Position numbers and translations under genes: made by a program
NCBI RefSeq assembly: GCF_006547145.1
Contig: NZ_CP041244.1
Span: forward strand, 3,968,001 to 4,032,000
DNA from: Actinomadura sp. WMMA1423
GTDB lineage: Bacteria > Actinomycetota > Actinomycetes > Streptosporangiales > Streptosporangiaceae
Length of the DNA: 64,000 nt
Direction of reading: 5' to 3'
The notes under the pieces: model-generated
What the model was told of the DNA's origin: nothing
Databases searched by the model: none
What the model saw: only the letters and a program-made list of their open reading frames with translations
Part shown: positions 42,237 through 51,710 of the stretch, in pieces
How the letters are laid out: each line of letters opens with the position of its first letter
Position numbering within the stretch: the first letter of the stretch is position 1

Positions 42237-43916
42237 ATGATTCGACGACGCACCTTCCTGGCCTGCGCCGCGGCGGGGCTGACGGTCGTGGGCGTGGCCG
42301 CGCAACCCGCCGCCGCGCGCCCCGCGCCGACCGCGTCCGTGCGGCTCCTCGCACTGAACGACTTCCACGGCAACCTCGAACCCCCGTCCGGGAGCTCCGG
42401 GACGGCCATCGACGAGAACGGCAACGCCGTTCCCGCGGGCGGCGCCGCCTACATCGCGGCCCACCTCAAGCAGCTGCGCAACCGCGACACCCTCACCGTC
42501 GCGCAGGGCGACCTGATCGGCGCCTCGCCGCTGATCTCGGCCGCCTACCACGACGAGCCGTCCGTGCAGTTCCTCGGCGACGCCGGCGTCACGGCGTCGG
42601 CGGTGGGCAACCACGAATTCGACGAGGGCTACCAGGAGCTGCGGCGCATCCAGAACGGCGGCTGCCACCCCGTCGACGGCTGCTCGCCCGCGGGCAGGTG
42701 GCGCGGCGCGAAGTTCGACTACCTCGGTGCGAACGTCCTGCTGAAGAAGAACGACAGGCCCGCGATCAGGCCGTGGACGATCCGCAAGATCAACGGCGTC
42801 CGGATCGGCATCATCGGCGTCGTCACCAAGACCACCCCGAGCATCGTCACGGCCGAGGGCATCAAGGACCTGAAGTTCCAGGACGAGGTCGAGGCGGCGA
42901 ACCGCGCCGCGCGCGAGCTGAAGCGCCGCCACGTCCGCGCGATGGTCCTGCTCGTGCACGAGGGCGACCAGGTCAAGTCCGGTTCGCGGCCGGACGAGTG
43001 CGGCGTCGTGCCGGGCGCCGGGACGCGCATCGCCCAGCAGGCCGACCCCGAGATCGACATGGTGCTGACCGGGCACACGCACCAGCAGTACGTCTGCTCG
43101 GTGAAGGACCCCGCGGGCAGGCCCCGGCTGTTCTCCTCCGGCTCCTCCTTCGGCCGCGTCATCACCGAGGTCAACCTCAAGGTGGACCGGCGGACCGGCG
43201 ACATCGTCCGGTCCTCGGTCACCGGCGACAACCACGTCGTGACACGGGACGTCCCGCCGGACCCGGCGACGGAGCGGTTCGTGCAGACCTGGAAGGACCG
43301 GGTCTCCGTGATCGCCGACAAGCCCATCGGCAAGATCACCGCCGATGTGACCCGGGCCCCGTCCGCCGCGGGCGAGACCGCGCTCGGCGACGTCATCGCC
43401 GACGGCCAGCTCGCCGGCACCAAGGACCTCGGCGCCCAGGTCGCGCTGATGAACCCGGGCGGTGTCCGCACCGACCTCGTCTACAAGGCGAGCGGCTCCG
43501 AAGGCGACGGCGTCGTCACCTACGGCGAGGCGTTCGCCGTGCAGCCGTTCAGCAACGTGATGGGCGTGACGTCGCTGACCGGCGCGCAGATCGACGGCCT
43601 CCTGGAGCAGCAGTGGACGTCCGCCGGCGAGAAGATCCTCCAGCCGTCGGCCAACCTGCACTTCACCATCGACCGCGCCAAGCCGGTCGGCGACCGCGTC
43701 TCGGCGATCACCATCGACGGGGCCCCGGTCGACCCGGCCGCCACCTACAAGGTCGCGGCGAACAACTTCCTCCTCGGCGGCGGTGACGGCTTCACCGTCT
43801 TCACCGAGGGCAAGGACCAGGTCCTGGGCGCCATCGACCTGGACGCGTTCGTCGCCTACTTCAATGCGCAGGGCACGATCTCCCCGCCCGCGCTGGACCG
43901 CATCTCCGGCAAGTGA
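42237..43916 (+). CDS. Secreted bifunctional metallophosphatase/5'-nucleotidase
   Basis: 559 residues from ATG 42237 (ATG 42210 also in frame). A twin-arginine signal (IRRRTFLACAAAGLTVVG, AAARPA) leads to a metallophosphatase domain: LNDFHGNLEP, AQGDLIGASPL, VGNHEFDEG, VLLVHEGDQ and LTGHTHQQY, all two-metal ligand motifs. The C-terminal substrate domain has NPGGVRTDL and NNFLLGGGDGF. It releases phosphate from extracellular nucleotides. Its neighbours are the Pst and Pit phosphate transporters, so it likely serves phosphate scavenging. I see no convincing PHO box in the 288 bp upstream. Confidence 0.9.
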   Translation: MIRRRTFLACAAAGLTVVGVAAQPAAARPAPTASVRLLALNDFHGNLEPPSGSSGTAIDENGNAVPAGGAAYIAAHLKQLRNRDTLTVAQGDLIGASPLISAAYHDEPSVQFLGDAGVTASAVGNHEFDEGYQELRRIQNGGCHPVDGCSPAGRWRGAKFDYLGANVLLKKNDRPAIRPWTIRKINGVRIGIIGVVTKTTPSIVTAEGIKDLKFQDEVEAANRAARELKRRHVRAMVLLVHEGDQVKSGSRPDECGVVPGAGTRIAQQADPEIDMVLTGHTHQQYVCSVKDPAGRPRLFSSGSSFGRVITEVNLKVDRRTGDIVRSSVTGDNHVVTRDVPPDPATERFVQTWKDRVSVIADKPIGKITADVTRAPSAAGETALGDVIADGQLAGTKDLGAQVALMNPGGVRTDLVYKASGSEGDGVVTYGEAFAVQPFSNVMGVTSLTGAQIDGLLEQQWTSAGEKILQPSANLHFTIDRAKPVGDRVSAITIDGAPVDPAATYKVAANNFLLGGGDGFTVFTEGKDQVLGAIDLDAFVAYFNAQGTISPPALDRISGK

Positions 43917-44137
43917 TCACACGCGTCCCGGGCGGGTGACCACACGCTCCGGCGGGTGATCACGCTCCGGGCGGACGATCAGAACCGCGGCCCGTGTCCC
44001 GGGCGCCTCACGGCGCTCGGGGCGCGGGCCGCACGCATGTCCGCTCGACGCTTCGCGCGGGGGCGGATCAAGGCCTGATCGGGGCCGGAGCGGGCCGGAT
44101 CAAGGCCGGATCGGGGGCGCCGGAGCGGCCTCGCGGA

Positions 44138-45295
44138 TCACGCGCCGAAGAAGTGGACCACGTAGTAGACGGCCGCCGCGACCGCCGCCGCGGCCGGCAT
44201 CGTCAGCACCCAGGCGACGAGGATGTTGCCCGCGACGCCCCAGCGCACCGCGGAGAGCCGCTTGGTCGCGCCCGACCCCATGATCGCCGAGGTGATCGTG
44301 TGGGTGGTGGAGATTGGAGCGTGCCAGATGAACGCGGTCGCGTACAGCACGAGGGAGGCGGTCGCTTCCGCGGCGAAGCCCTTCGGCGGATCGACCTCGA
44401 TCACCTTGCGGCCCAGCGTGCGCATGATGCGCCACCCGCCCGCGTAGGTCCCGGCCGACAGCGCGCCCGCGCAGGCGATGATGACCCACCAGGGGACGGT
44501 CTTGCCGTCCGAGTGCCCGGTCGTGACCAGCGCGAGGACGATGATCCCCATCGTCTTCTGGGCGTCCTGCAGCCCGTGGCCGAGCGCGAGGGACGCGGCG
44601 GACATGGTCTGCGCGATGCGGAAGCGGCGGCCGACCCGGCTCGGGTTGGACCGCCGGAAGATCCACAGGATCGCGACCATGGCCAGGTAGGCGAGGCAGA
44701 ACCCGACCACCGGCGACAGCACCATCGGCACCGCGACCTTGTCGACGACGCTGGACCAGTTGACCTCCGACAGCGAGGCCAGCCCGGCGCCGACGACCCC
44801 GCCGATCAGCGCGTGCGAGGACGAGGACGGCAGCCCGAAGTACCAGGTGATCAGGTTCCAGGTGATCGCGCCCAGCACACCGGCCGCGACGACGGTGAGG
44901 CCGTGCAGCCCGGTCGGCGGCGTGATGACCTCGCTGATCGTCTTGGCGACGCCGACGCCCAGCAGGGCCCCGATCATGTTCATCGCGGCGGCCATGCCGA
45001 GCGCCACCCGCGGGGTGAGCGCCCGGGTCGAGACCGCCGTGGCGATCGCGTTGGCCGCGTCGTGGAACCCGTTGGTGTAGTCGAACACCAGGGCGACCAC
45101 GACGACGAGGATCAGCACCCCCGTCTGCGCGCCCGAGCGGAGCCCGAGCGCGCCCGCGATCATGACGACCAGCACGCCCGCCAGCAGGAGCAGCCAGGCG
45201 CGGCCGGAGACCCGGCGCGTCGCCTGCTCGCCCAGCGTCTCGGCGGCCGGGGACTCGCGGGTGAGGGTTGAGCCGGCGTCCTCGGCAGCGCTCAT
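44138..45295 (-). CDS. Low-affinity inorganic phosphate transporter (PiT family)
   Basis: 385 residues, about ten helices. Family signatures are VFDYTNGFHDAANAIATAVSTR in the first half and LPSSSSHALIGGVVGAGLASL in the middle, with the duplicated counterpart STTHTITSAIMGSGATKR near the end. It imports metal-phosphate with protons. ATG 45295 overlaps the stop of the PhoU-like gene (ATGA), the usual pit accessory arrangement. The 221-bp gap downstream carries only loose gatcacgctccgggcg- and gatcaaggccgg-type short repeats. Confidence 0.94.
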   Translation of the reverse strand: MSAAEDAGSTLTRESPAAETLGEQATRRVSGRAWLLLLAGVLVVMIAGALGLRSGAQTGVLILVVVVALVFDYTNGFHDAANAIATAVSTRALTPRVALGMAAAMNMIGALLGVGVAKTISEVITPPTGLHGLTVVAAGVLGAITWNLITWYFGLPSSSSHALIGGVVGAGLASLSEVNWSSVVDKVAVPMVLSPVVGFCLAYLAMVAILWIFRRSNPSRVGRRFRIAQTMSAASLALGHGLQDAQKTMGIIVLALVTTGHSDGKTVPWWVIIACAGALSAGTYAGGWRIMRTLGRKVIEVDPPKGFAAEATASLVLYATAFIWHAPISTTHTITSAIMGSGATKRLSAVRWGVAGNILVAWVLTMPAAAAVAAAVYYVVHFFGA

Positions 45296-45909
45296 GATTC
45301 CTTGACCGCGATGGTCTCGACCGTGTTCGCCACGTGCTCGAAGGCGTCGGCGGCGTCCTCCAGCCGGTCGATGATCTGCTTCAGCTTCAGCACGGTCAGG
45401 GTGTCGTACTCGCCGCTGAACAGCTGCGCCAGCAGCTTGCGGTAGACCTGGTCGCCCTGGTTCTCGAGCCGGTTGATCTCGATCCAGTACTCGTTGAGCT
45501 CCTTCATCGACCGCAGCTTCGGCATCGCCTCGGCGGTCAGCTCGGCGGCACGCTCCAGGACCTCGACCATGTGGACGATGCCCTTCGGGAACTCGTTGAT
45601 CTTGTACAGCACAACGAGGTCCGCGGCCTCCTCCATCTCGTCCATGACGTCGTCGATCGTGGACGCCAGCCGGTAGATGTCCTCGCGGTCGAAGGGCGTG
45701 ATGAACGTTTCGTTCAACCGCCGCATGATCGCGTGGGTGTTCTCGTCGCCCGCATGCTCGCAGGCGCGCATCTTCTCCGCGATCGCCGCGCGGTCGGCGC
45801 CGTCGCTGATGAGTTCCACGAGCAACCTGGCGCCGGTGACCAGGTTGTTCGCCGAGTCGGCGAACATGTCGTAGAAGCTGTCCTCACGCGGCGTGAGACG
45901 CAAGCGCAC
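45292..45909 (-). CDS. PhoU-like DUF47 Pit accessory protein
   Basis: 205 residues from GTG 45909, with AGGAGAA six bases upstream. All-helical; the two PhoU-like metal-binding stretches are EHAGDENTHAIMRRL with FITPFDREDIYRLASTIDDVMDEMEEAAD, and NRLENQGDQVYRKLL with KLKQIIDRLEDAADAFEHVAN. Such proteins precede pit genes and are thought to modulate transport. Translationally coupled to the transporter gene. Confidence 0.93.
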   Translation of the reverse strand: MRLRLTPREDSFYDMFADSANNLVTGARLLVELISDGADRAAIAEKMRACEHAGDENTHAIMRRLNETFITPFDREDIYRLASTIDDVMDEMEEAADLVVLYKINEFPKGIVHMVEVLERAAELTAEAMPKLRSMKELNEYWIEINRLENQGDQVYRKLLAQLFSGEYDTLTVLKLKQIIDRLEDAADAFEHVANTVETIAVKES

Positions 45910-46193
45910 GTCGTTCTCCTGAAGGGCCGGAACAGTCCGCAGAGGATCGTAGGCGCAACCAGCCGTAAAAAGAACCTTTGCCCTAGCTTCGACTGCTGTC
46001 CGCCATCCTCTCACCTACAAGATTGCCCTAGATCAGGAGGTACCTACCCCGCCGGAAGCCCCCTATCTGGCGGAACGCCCGCCGGTTCGGGCCCTGCGGG
46101 GCGGACACGCAGGGCGACAGCGATGATCATGAGTGAGATTCGTTACAGTGCCGCGACCTGGGCTCCGGACTACGGCGCGGCTAAAAAGACGAA

Positions 46194-46220
46194 CCGGGGA
46201 CGCCGAAACGGCGTCCCCGG
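46194..46220 (-). terminator. Rho-independent terminator of the 60-residue gene
   Basis: Perfect 12-bp stem, ccggggacgccg and its complement, around a 3-nt loop. Read leftward it is followed by ttcgtcttttta, a U-rich tail. It starts 11 bp after the stop codon of the small gene. Confidence 0.88.
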
Positions 46221-46230
46221 CAGCGGTGGT

Positions 46231-46413
46231 TCAATCCCGTGGCGTCAGCTCACGACGACCGGCGTCGCCGGACCCTACTCCGAGCACTATGTCGATCTCC
46301 GCGACGGTCAGCGGACGCTCCGCCGCGGCCACCGCGCTCAGCATCTCGGCATAGAGTTCGATCTCGTCCAGCGCAACGCGGTCGTGGACGCGCAGATCGA
46401 GGTTCTGGCGCAC
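46231..46413 (-). CDS. 60-residue conserved-type microprotein
   Basis: From GTG 46413 with GGAGG eight bases upstream. The two-helix pattern is HDRVALDEIELYAEMLSAVA then RPLTVAEIDIVLGV. Small actinomycete proteins of unknown function with an IELY-AE plus L-EID-LGV pattern are familiar, and a clean intrinsic terminator follows, which supports a real gene. The terminal GSGDAGRRELTPRD tail looks unstructured. No partner is evident; the upstream neighbour is the AAA protein gene, same strand, 279 bp away. Confidence 0.7.
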   Translation of the reverse strand: MRQNLDLRVHDRVALDEIELYAEMLSAVAAAERPLTVAEIDIVLGVGSGDAGRRELTPRD

Positions 46414-46692
46414 CGCGTCCACCTCCGTTCGTTCCCCACACCCGTCGTCGAGGCTACGCGTCTCGCCCAGGCGGGCACATGACCCAAGAGGGCCATTCGA
46501 GGGCCACCTCGCCCCTGTCCGTCCGGGGGAGGCCGCCACGCGCCGCCGGGCGGCGGCATCCCGCCGCTCTCGGGAGCGGAACCCGTGCCCCCTGGTCTTC
46601 CCGGGTGGTGCCCGTCTGATGCGCGGAGCCACGCGCGCGGCCCATCACCCATGGCACGAACGGGCCAGTCACCGCCTCTTCGGGCAGACCGG

Positions 46693-49600
46693 TCACCGTC
46701 CCGGCTGGAAGCCCTGCCCTGTCCCCTGGTGGCCTGTCCCCTGGTGGCCTGTCCCCTGGTGAAGGGCTCCGAGCATCTGCTCCAGCGACGATTCCGGCAG
46801 GTCGCGGACGGTCAGCCGCGCCACGGTCGCGGCGTTGACGTCGGCGCCCGCGAGCCGGGCGGCCTGCCGCGCGACGGTCTGCTCGAACAGCGCGCGGACC
46901 GTCCGCGCGTAGGCGAACTGCGGGTCCTCCCGCATCCGTGAGAACCGGTTGAGCAGCTCGACGCGCAGCTCCTCGTCCAGCATGTAGAGGTCGCGCTCGG
47001 CGTAGCTCTGGAACAGCCGGACCATGTCGCGGTCGCCCATCCCGGTGAACTCCAGGATCCGCCCGAACTGGGCGCGGAACGCGGGGCTGCCCGCGAGGAA
47101 GCCCTCCATCTCCGCCGCCGGGCTGGAGCAGGCCACGATGAACCTGGCCCTGCCCTCCGCGCCCCGCTTCATGCGGCGCAGCAGCTCCTCCACGACGGCG
47201 GGAGAGCGGTCGAGCAGGTGCGCCTCCTGGATGAGCAGCACGCCGCCGAGCGCCTGGTCGACCATGCTCGCGACCCGGTTCTCGGTGTCGGCCCGGTCCC
47301 GTCCCGCCAGGTGGACGGGACGGCAGGCGACCACGTGCCCGGAGCTGAGCAGCCCCAGCGCCGCGTAGATGCCGCCGACGAGGCCGGCGACCGTCGTCTT
47401 GCCGGTGCCGGGCGGCCCCGTGAAGACCAGGTGCCGCGGGTCGTCGCCGGAGACCCCGTACCGGGCCCGGTCGGCCGCGAGACCCGCCTCCTCGGCCAGC
47501 TCCAGCACGGCCGCCTTGACGTCCTCCAGCCCGGTGAGCTGGTCGAGCCGGTGCAGGTAGCCGTCGATGTCGCCGGCCGGGCGCAGCGCCGGCTCGATCC
47601 CCTCGGCGACGCCCGCGAGGTCGTCCGGGGTCAGCACGAGCCGGTCGTGGGACGCCCCGGCGCGCTCCATGTTGCGCTGGGCGGCCTGGTCCAGGTACGC
47701 CTCGACGAGCCGCGCGTTGACCAGGTCTCCGGGCCCGCGGAGCCGCTCCAGGTCGGCGCGGGCGGCGTCCATGGCCGCCGCGCCGATCGTGACCCGCCGC
47801 TCCTCCGCCAGCAGGTGCAGCAGCGTCATCCGGTTGTCGAGGTCGCCGAAATCGGGCAGCCGGTGGACGCGGAACGCCTGGACGAGCTTCGGGTGGTCCT
47901 GGATCAGCCGCTTGTAGGCGCGCGGCTCGCAGGTCGCGATCACCGGGGTGGTGTTCACCGGGTCGCGGCGGGCGCGGCGCACCGCCCCCGCGACCGCTCC
48001 CGGGTCGGCCGCGCTGCCCACGGCCACGTCCAGCCGCTCGAAGAGGATCACCGGGCCGGGCTGCCCGAGCAGCTGCGCGATCCGCTCGGGCGGCGCGTTC
48101 CGGACGTCCTCGGCGTCGTGCGCGCGGATCGACCCGTCGCCGAGGCCCGCGTTGGCGAGCGTCAGCGCGATCATCCGGGAGAGCCGGCGCTGCCCCGAGT
48201 GCGGGTTGCCGACCAGCAGCACGCCGGGCACGCCCGCACCGATCGAGCTGGGCGCGCCGTCCACGCGGGTGCGCTCGATGTCCTCGCCCGCGGGTGCGTT
48301 CCACTCCTCGGCCTGCGCCTTCAGGTCGCCGAGCAGCACGGCGGCGTCGTGCTCGCCGTACACGAAGCCGAGCCCGAACCGCTCCAGTACGCGGCGGGTG
48401 CTGCGGTCGCTCGGCGGCGGGATCTCGCTGACGGGCTGGTCCGGCGAGGGCGTGTCGTCCAGGAAGTCGAAGTCGCCGACCATCGTCTGGGACATGAACT
48501 TCGTCCCCGGGCCGCCTCCCGGGACGGGCGGCGCCGGATTCGCCGGGCCCTCTTCGAGGTCGTCGGGGCCGAGGACGCGCGTCCCCGGCGGCTGCCCCTG
48601 CGCGGGCGGCGGGCCCTGCTGCGGTGGGCTCTGCTGTGGCGGGCCCTGCTGTTGTGGGCTGCCCGCGTCCTCCACGCGCGTCGAGTACGGGTCGAACGCC
48701 TGGGGCTGCGGCTCGGGCGGGGGCTGCGCGGGGTTCGCCGGGCCCGGCTGGACGTTCGGCTGGGGCGGCGGAGCGGAGCCCGCGGGTTGGTAGCCCAGCT
48801 GGGTGTACGGCGGCAGGAAGTTGTCGTCCTGCTTCTCCTCCTCTGGCGGGGAGAAGCCGCCGAGCTCCTGCGGTGGCGCGGGCGTGTGGCCCGCCTGGAC
48901 CGGCTCCGGCGCGGCGGGCTGGGACGGGGATGCGGGCTGGGACGGGGAGAGCGGCGGGCTCTGCATGGGCGCGGGCGGTGCCGGGCTCTGCATGGGCGCG
49001 GGGTTCTGGATGGGCGCTGGGCTCTGCACGGGAGAAGGGCTCTGCGCGGGGGCCGGCGGGGCCGCGCCGGGACGCTGGAAGCCGAGTTCGGTGTACGGCG
49101 GCGCGGCGCTGCCCTCGTCCTTGTCCTCCTCGGCGGGGGAATGGCCGCCCATGACCGGATCCGGGGAGGCGAAGCCCGGGGAGTTGAACGCCGCCTGCTG
49201 GCCCTGGCCGGGCGCCGGGGTCTGGGCGTGCCCGGCGGCGGGCCCGGGCGCGTTCTCCCAGCCGGGCTGCGCCGGCGGCTGGACGAACGGGCGGTCGGGC
49301 TCGGACGGCGCGAAGTTCGCCCCGGAGGCCTCCTGCGGCGACGCGCCGGGAGCGATGCCGGGCTGGCTCGGCATGTTGAACGGGGACGGCTGCGACGGCG
49401 CCGGGTTGGCCGGGGGCGTGGACGTCGGCGCGGCGGCCGTGGCGCGGGCCCGGTTGCGTCCGATGATCCCGGCGACGACCGCGGTCGGGACGGGGAAGCC
49501 GCGCGGCCTGGCGGGCATGCCGCCGAGCCGGCACCACGCGAGGTCGACCTCGTACATGGCCGCCAGCAGCGACTCGGCGCCCGGCCCCGATCCGGCGGCC

Positions 49601-50832
49601 GACCGCAGCGGCTCCGGAAGCCGCATGTCCTGCGGCCACAGCCGGCGCAGCGGATGCCCCCTCTGCTCCGACACCGCCTGGACGGTGTAGCGGATCTCAG
49701 GGTCGAGCCAGGGGACGATGGTGCCCACCATGTCCTTGCGGACGACGTCCAGATCGGCGGCCAGCAGGGCGGCGGCCACGAGCCGGGGCTCGATGTACGC
49801 CGGTTCGGCGGGGTCGCCTGACAGGTCGGCTATCAGCTCGCTGAGCGTGTAGAAGGCGTGCCGGAAGTTGTCGCCCGGCGAGCTCTCGTTCCTCAGCGCG
49901 GGGACCAGGTGGGGCGGGCACCGCGTCAGCCACTGCTGGACGATCGCCTGGTCTCCGTAGGGCAGCGCCCCGTAGTCGACGGTGGGGTTGGACAGGGTGT
50001 TGCCCAGGATGGCGAGCAGCGCGTCGGCCCTCACCTGGAACCGGACGTCGTCGCGCAGCGCGCTGGCGACGGCCCACATCGTCCGCAGGACGACGACCGC
50101 CGCGTCCACCCGGCTGGCGCGCAGCCGCTCGGAGTAGAGCGCGACCAGCGTCTCCAGGGCGGGCGGGGTGAGCCAGCGCGGGCCGTCGACGTCGGGCAAG
50201 GACCTCGCGCGGTAGGGCTTCCACAGGTCGAGCATCTGGGCGTCCAGCCGCGAGTCGAACGCGGGCGCGGCGGAGCACCACAGCATCACGCCCCAGGCGA
50301 CGGCGACGGTGGACGGTGTCTCGCTCGTGAACTCCCGCCACCAGTGGGGGTAGTCCGGCGCGGCCAGGGTGGCGGCGGACTCGACGGTCGAGCGGACCCG
50401 CGAGGTCAACTCGGTCGCGAACCCGTGCGCGACGAAGGGCAGCCCGGACGGCGGGTCGTAGGAGAAGTCGGGCCCGGCCGGGATGACGTGCGGCGGGAGC
50501 GCCGGCACCTGGCCCGCCCGCTGCTGGGCGGGCCTCGCGGCCATCCGGACGGCGGGGATGCGCGGCGGCGGGCACAGGTACCACTGCCCGTCGGACGGGT
50601 GGAGCCGGTACCAGCGGGCCCACGCGCCGAACAGCCACCACGTCCCGTCGGGGAGGACGAGCATGCGCCCGGCGATGGCGTGATGGCGCTGCTGCGGGGG
50701 CGCCGACGGCCACCACGCGGCGGCCACCATCGCCCTCGTGTCGCGCTCTGCCTCCGTGAACGGATCATGCCCAGCCTGGGGGCTGGGCGGCGGAGCACTG
50801 CCATAGCCCGGTCCCCACACCACGATGGTCAT
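46693..50832 (-). CDS. Giant AAA-family protein with two divergent AAA modules and Pro/Gln-rich linker
   Basis: 1,379 residues. An N-terminal approximately 480-residue region (HHAIAGRMLVLPDGTWWLF, ELTSRVRSTVESAA, mainly helical) is of unknown type. A 300-residue Pro/Gln/Ala linker contains twice the pattern PPYT-[EQ]-LG[FY]Q. The first AAA module has a Walker A without Lys (GNPHSGQRRLS, near 870) and Walker B ILFERLD. The second, CbbX/EccA-like, has intact Walker A GPPGTGKTT near 1139, but its Walker B reads LLIQEAH, with Gln for the metal-binding Asp. ESX EccA-like in module 2 only. The C-terminus carries a 15-bp repeat (HQGTG x3). Function unknown; a scaffold or slow ATPase is plausible. 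Confidence 0.75.
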   Translation of the reverse strand: MTIVVWGPGYGSAPPPSPQAGHDPFTEAERDTRAMVAAAWWPSAPPQQRHHAIAGRMLVLPDGTWWLFGAWARWYRLHPSDGQWYLCPPPRIPAVRMAARPAQQRAGQVPALPPHVIPAGPDFSYDPPSGLPFVAHGFATELTSRVRSTVESAATLAAPDYPHWWREFTSETPSTVAVAWGVMLWCSAAPAFDSRLDAQMLDLWKPYRARSLPDVDGPRWLTPPALETLVALYSERLRASRVDAAVVVLRTMWAVASALRDDVRFQVRADALLAILGNTLSNPTVDYGALPYGDQAIVQQWLTRCPPHLVPALRNESSPGDNFRHAFYTLSELIADLSGDPAEPAYIEPRLVAAALLAADLDVVRKDMVGTIVPWLDPEIRYTVQAVSEQRGHPLRRLWPQDMRLPEPLRSAAGSGPGAESLLAAMYEVDLAWCRLGGMPARPRGFPVPTAVVAGIIGRNRARATAAAPTSTPPANPAPSQPSPFNMPSQPGIAPGASPQEASGANFAPSEPDRPFVQPPAQPGWENAPGPAAGHAQTPAPGQGQQAAFNSPGFASPDPVMGGHSPAEEDKDEGSAAPPYTELGFQRPGAAPPAPAQSPSPVQSPAPIQNPAPMQSPAPPAPMQSPPLSPSQPASPSQPAAPEPVQAGHTPAPPQELGGFSPPEEEKQDDNFLPPYTQLGYQPAGSAPPPQPNVQPGPANPAQPPPEPQPQAFDPYSTRVEDAGSPQQQGPPQQSPPQQGPPPAQGQPPGTRVLGPDDLEEGPANPAPPVPGGGPGTKFMSQTMVGDFDFLDDTPSPDQPVSEIPPPSDRSTRRVLERFGLGFVYGEHDAAVLLGDLKAQAEEWNAPAGEDIERTRVDGAPSSIGAGVPGVLLVGNPHSGQRRLSRMIALTLANAGLGDGSIRAHDAEDVRNAPPERIAQLLGQPGPVILFERLDVAVGSAADPGAVAGAVRRARRDPVNTTPVIATCEPRAYKRLIQDHPKLVQAFRVHRLPDFGDLDNRMTLLHLLAEERRVTIGAAAMDAARADLERLRGPGDLVNARLVEAYLDQAAQRNMERAGASHDRLVLTPDDLAGVAEGIEPALRPAGDIDGYLHRLDQLTGLEDVKAAVLELAEEAGLAADRARYGVSGDDPRHLVFTGPPGTGKTTVAGLVGGIYAALGLLSSGHVVACRPVHLAGRDRADTENRVASMVDQALGGVLLIQEAHLLDRSPAVVEELLRRMKRGAEGRARFIVACSSPAAEMEGFLAGSPAFRAQFGRILEFTGMGDRDMVRLFQSYAERDLYMLDEELRVELLNRFSRMREDPQFAYARTVRALFEQTVARQAARLAGADVNAATVARLTVRDLPESSLEQMLGALHQGTGHQGTGHQGTGQGFQPGR
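46723..46767. repeat. 15-bp repeat at the 3' end of the AAA gene
   Basis: Three copies of gtcccctggtggcct in frame give HQGTG repeats before the final GQGFQPGR. Confidence 0.9.
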
Positions 50833-50918
50833 GGTAGTCAGCAGAATCGCGCCGGGACTCCCCCCACCGGCCCATTCACCGCGTCCCCGCAGGTCAGGGA
50901 ATTATCAGAGGCGGGAAC

Positions 50919-51440
50919 TCACTCCCACTCCGCGGTGCGGTGCCGCTCGGCCTTCTGCACGTACACCTCGGGCGTGTACCGCAGCACCGCCCGGTCGTCG
51001 TCGGTCAGCTCCCGGACGATCTTGCCGGGCGTGCCCGCGACGAGCACCCCGGAGGGGATCTTCTTGCCGGGCGGGACGAGCGCGCCGGCCGCGATGAGCG
51101 TCCCGGAGCCGATCCGGGCGCCGTTCAGCACGATGGCGCCGATGCCGATGAGCGAGCCCGTCTCGACGTGCGCGCCGTGCACCATCGCCTTGTGGCCGAG
51201 GCTGACCCGGTCCTCCAGGACCGCGGGCATGCCCGGGTCGGAGTGCATGCAGCCGAGGTCCTGGATGTTGCACTCCTCGCCGACGATGATCTCCTCGTCG
51301 TCCCCGCGCAGCACCGAGCCGTACCAGACGCTGGACGCGCGGCCCAGCGTGACCCGTCCGACCACGACGGCGCCGGGCGCGACCCACGCCGCGGGGTCGA
51401 TCCTCGGCCGGTCCTCGCCCAGCGCTCCCAGGTAGCTCAT
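50919..51440 (-). CDS. Gamma-carbonic anhydrase family protein (left-handed beta-helix)
   Basis: 173 residues from ATG 51440. Hexapeptide repeats (VVVGRVTLGRASSVWYGSVLRGDDEEIIVGEECNI-type; I-G-x-x-x-x turns) build a left-handed beta-helix. The three zinc His lie in DLGCMHSDPG and SLGHKAMVHGAHV, as in YrdA/CaiE/gamma-CA proteins. It also keeps the Arg-Asp pair RGDD and NIQD. Activity in this family varies; many members are unproven as carbonic anhydrases. It is divergent from the DivIVA-domain gene (270-bp gap). Confidence 0.9.
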   Translation of the reverse strand: MSYLGALGEDRPRIDPAAWVAPGAVVVGRVTLGRASSVWYGSVLRGDDEEIIVGEECNIQDLGCMHSDPGMPAVLEDRVSLGHKAMVHGAHVETGSLIGIGAIVLNGARIGSGTLIAAGALVPPGKKIPSGVLVAGTPGKIVRELTDDDRAVLRYTPEVYVQKAERHRTAEWE

Positions 51441-51710
51441 GGCGCCGATGGTAGCCGCCCCCCGGCCGAGCGATTTCTCCCAAGATTGGATAGTTTGTCG
51501 CGCACGCCCATACGACTGACGTGCGCGCCCATGCGAGGAAAACGGCAGCGAGAAGTGCGGTTCCGGTTGCGCGAATGGGGTGGACCGGACAAGAGTCGTC
51601 CTGACGTTTCCCACCGTGGGCCGCTCACCGGCGGGTGAGGATCGCGACTCAACCGACTCTCGACCGACACTGACGGGGCGCCGACCCCCGCCAACGACCC
51701 CCAAGGCATC

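Noticed and set aside
43994..45271. Rightward 425-codon frame
   Set aside because: Antisense to the PiT transporter, which has unmistakable family motifs.
46228..46245. ggttcaatccc resembling a tRNA T-loop
   Set aside because: It lies in the 3' end of the 60-residue gene and no cloverleaf forms.
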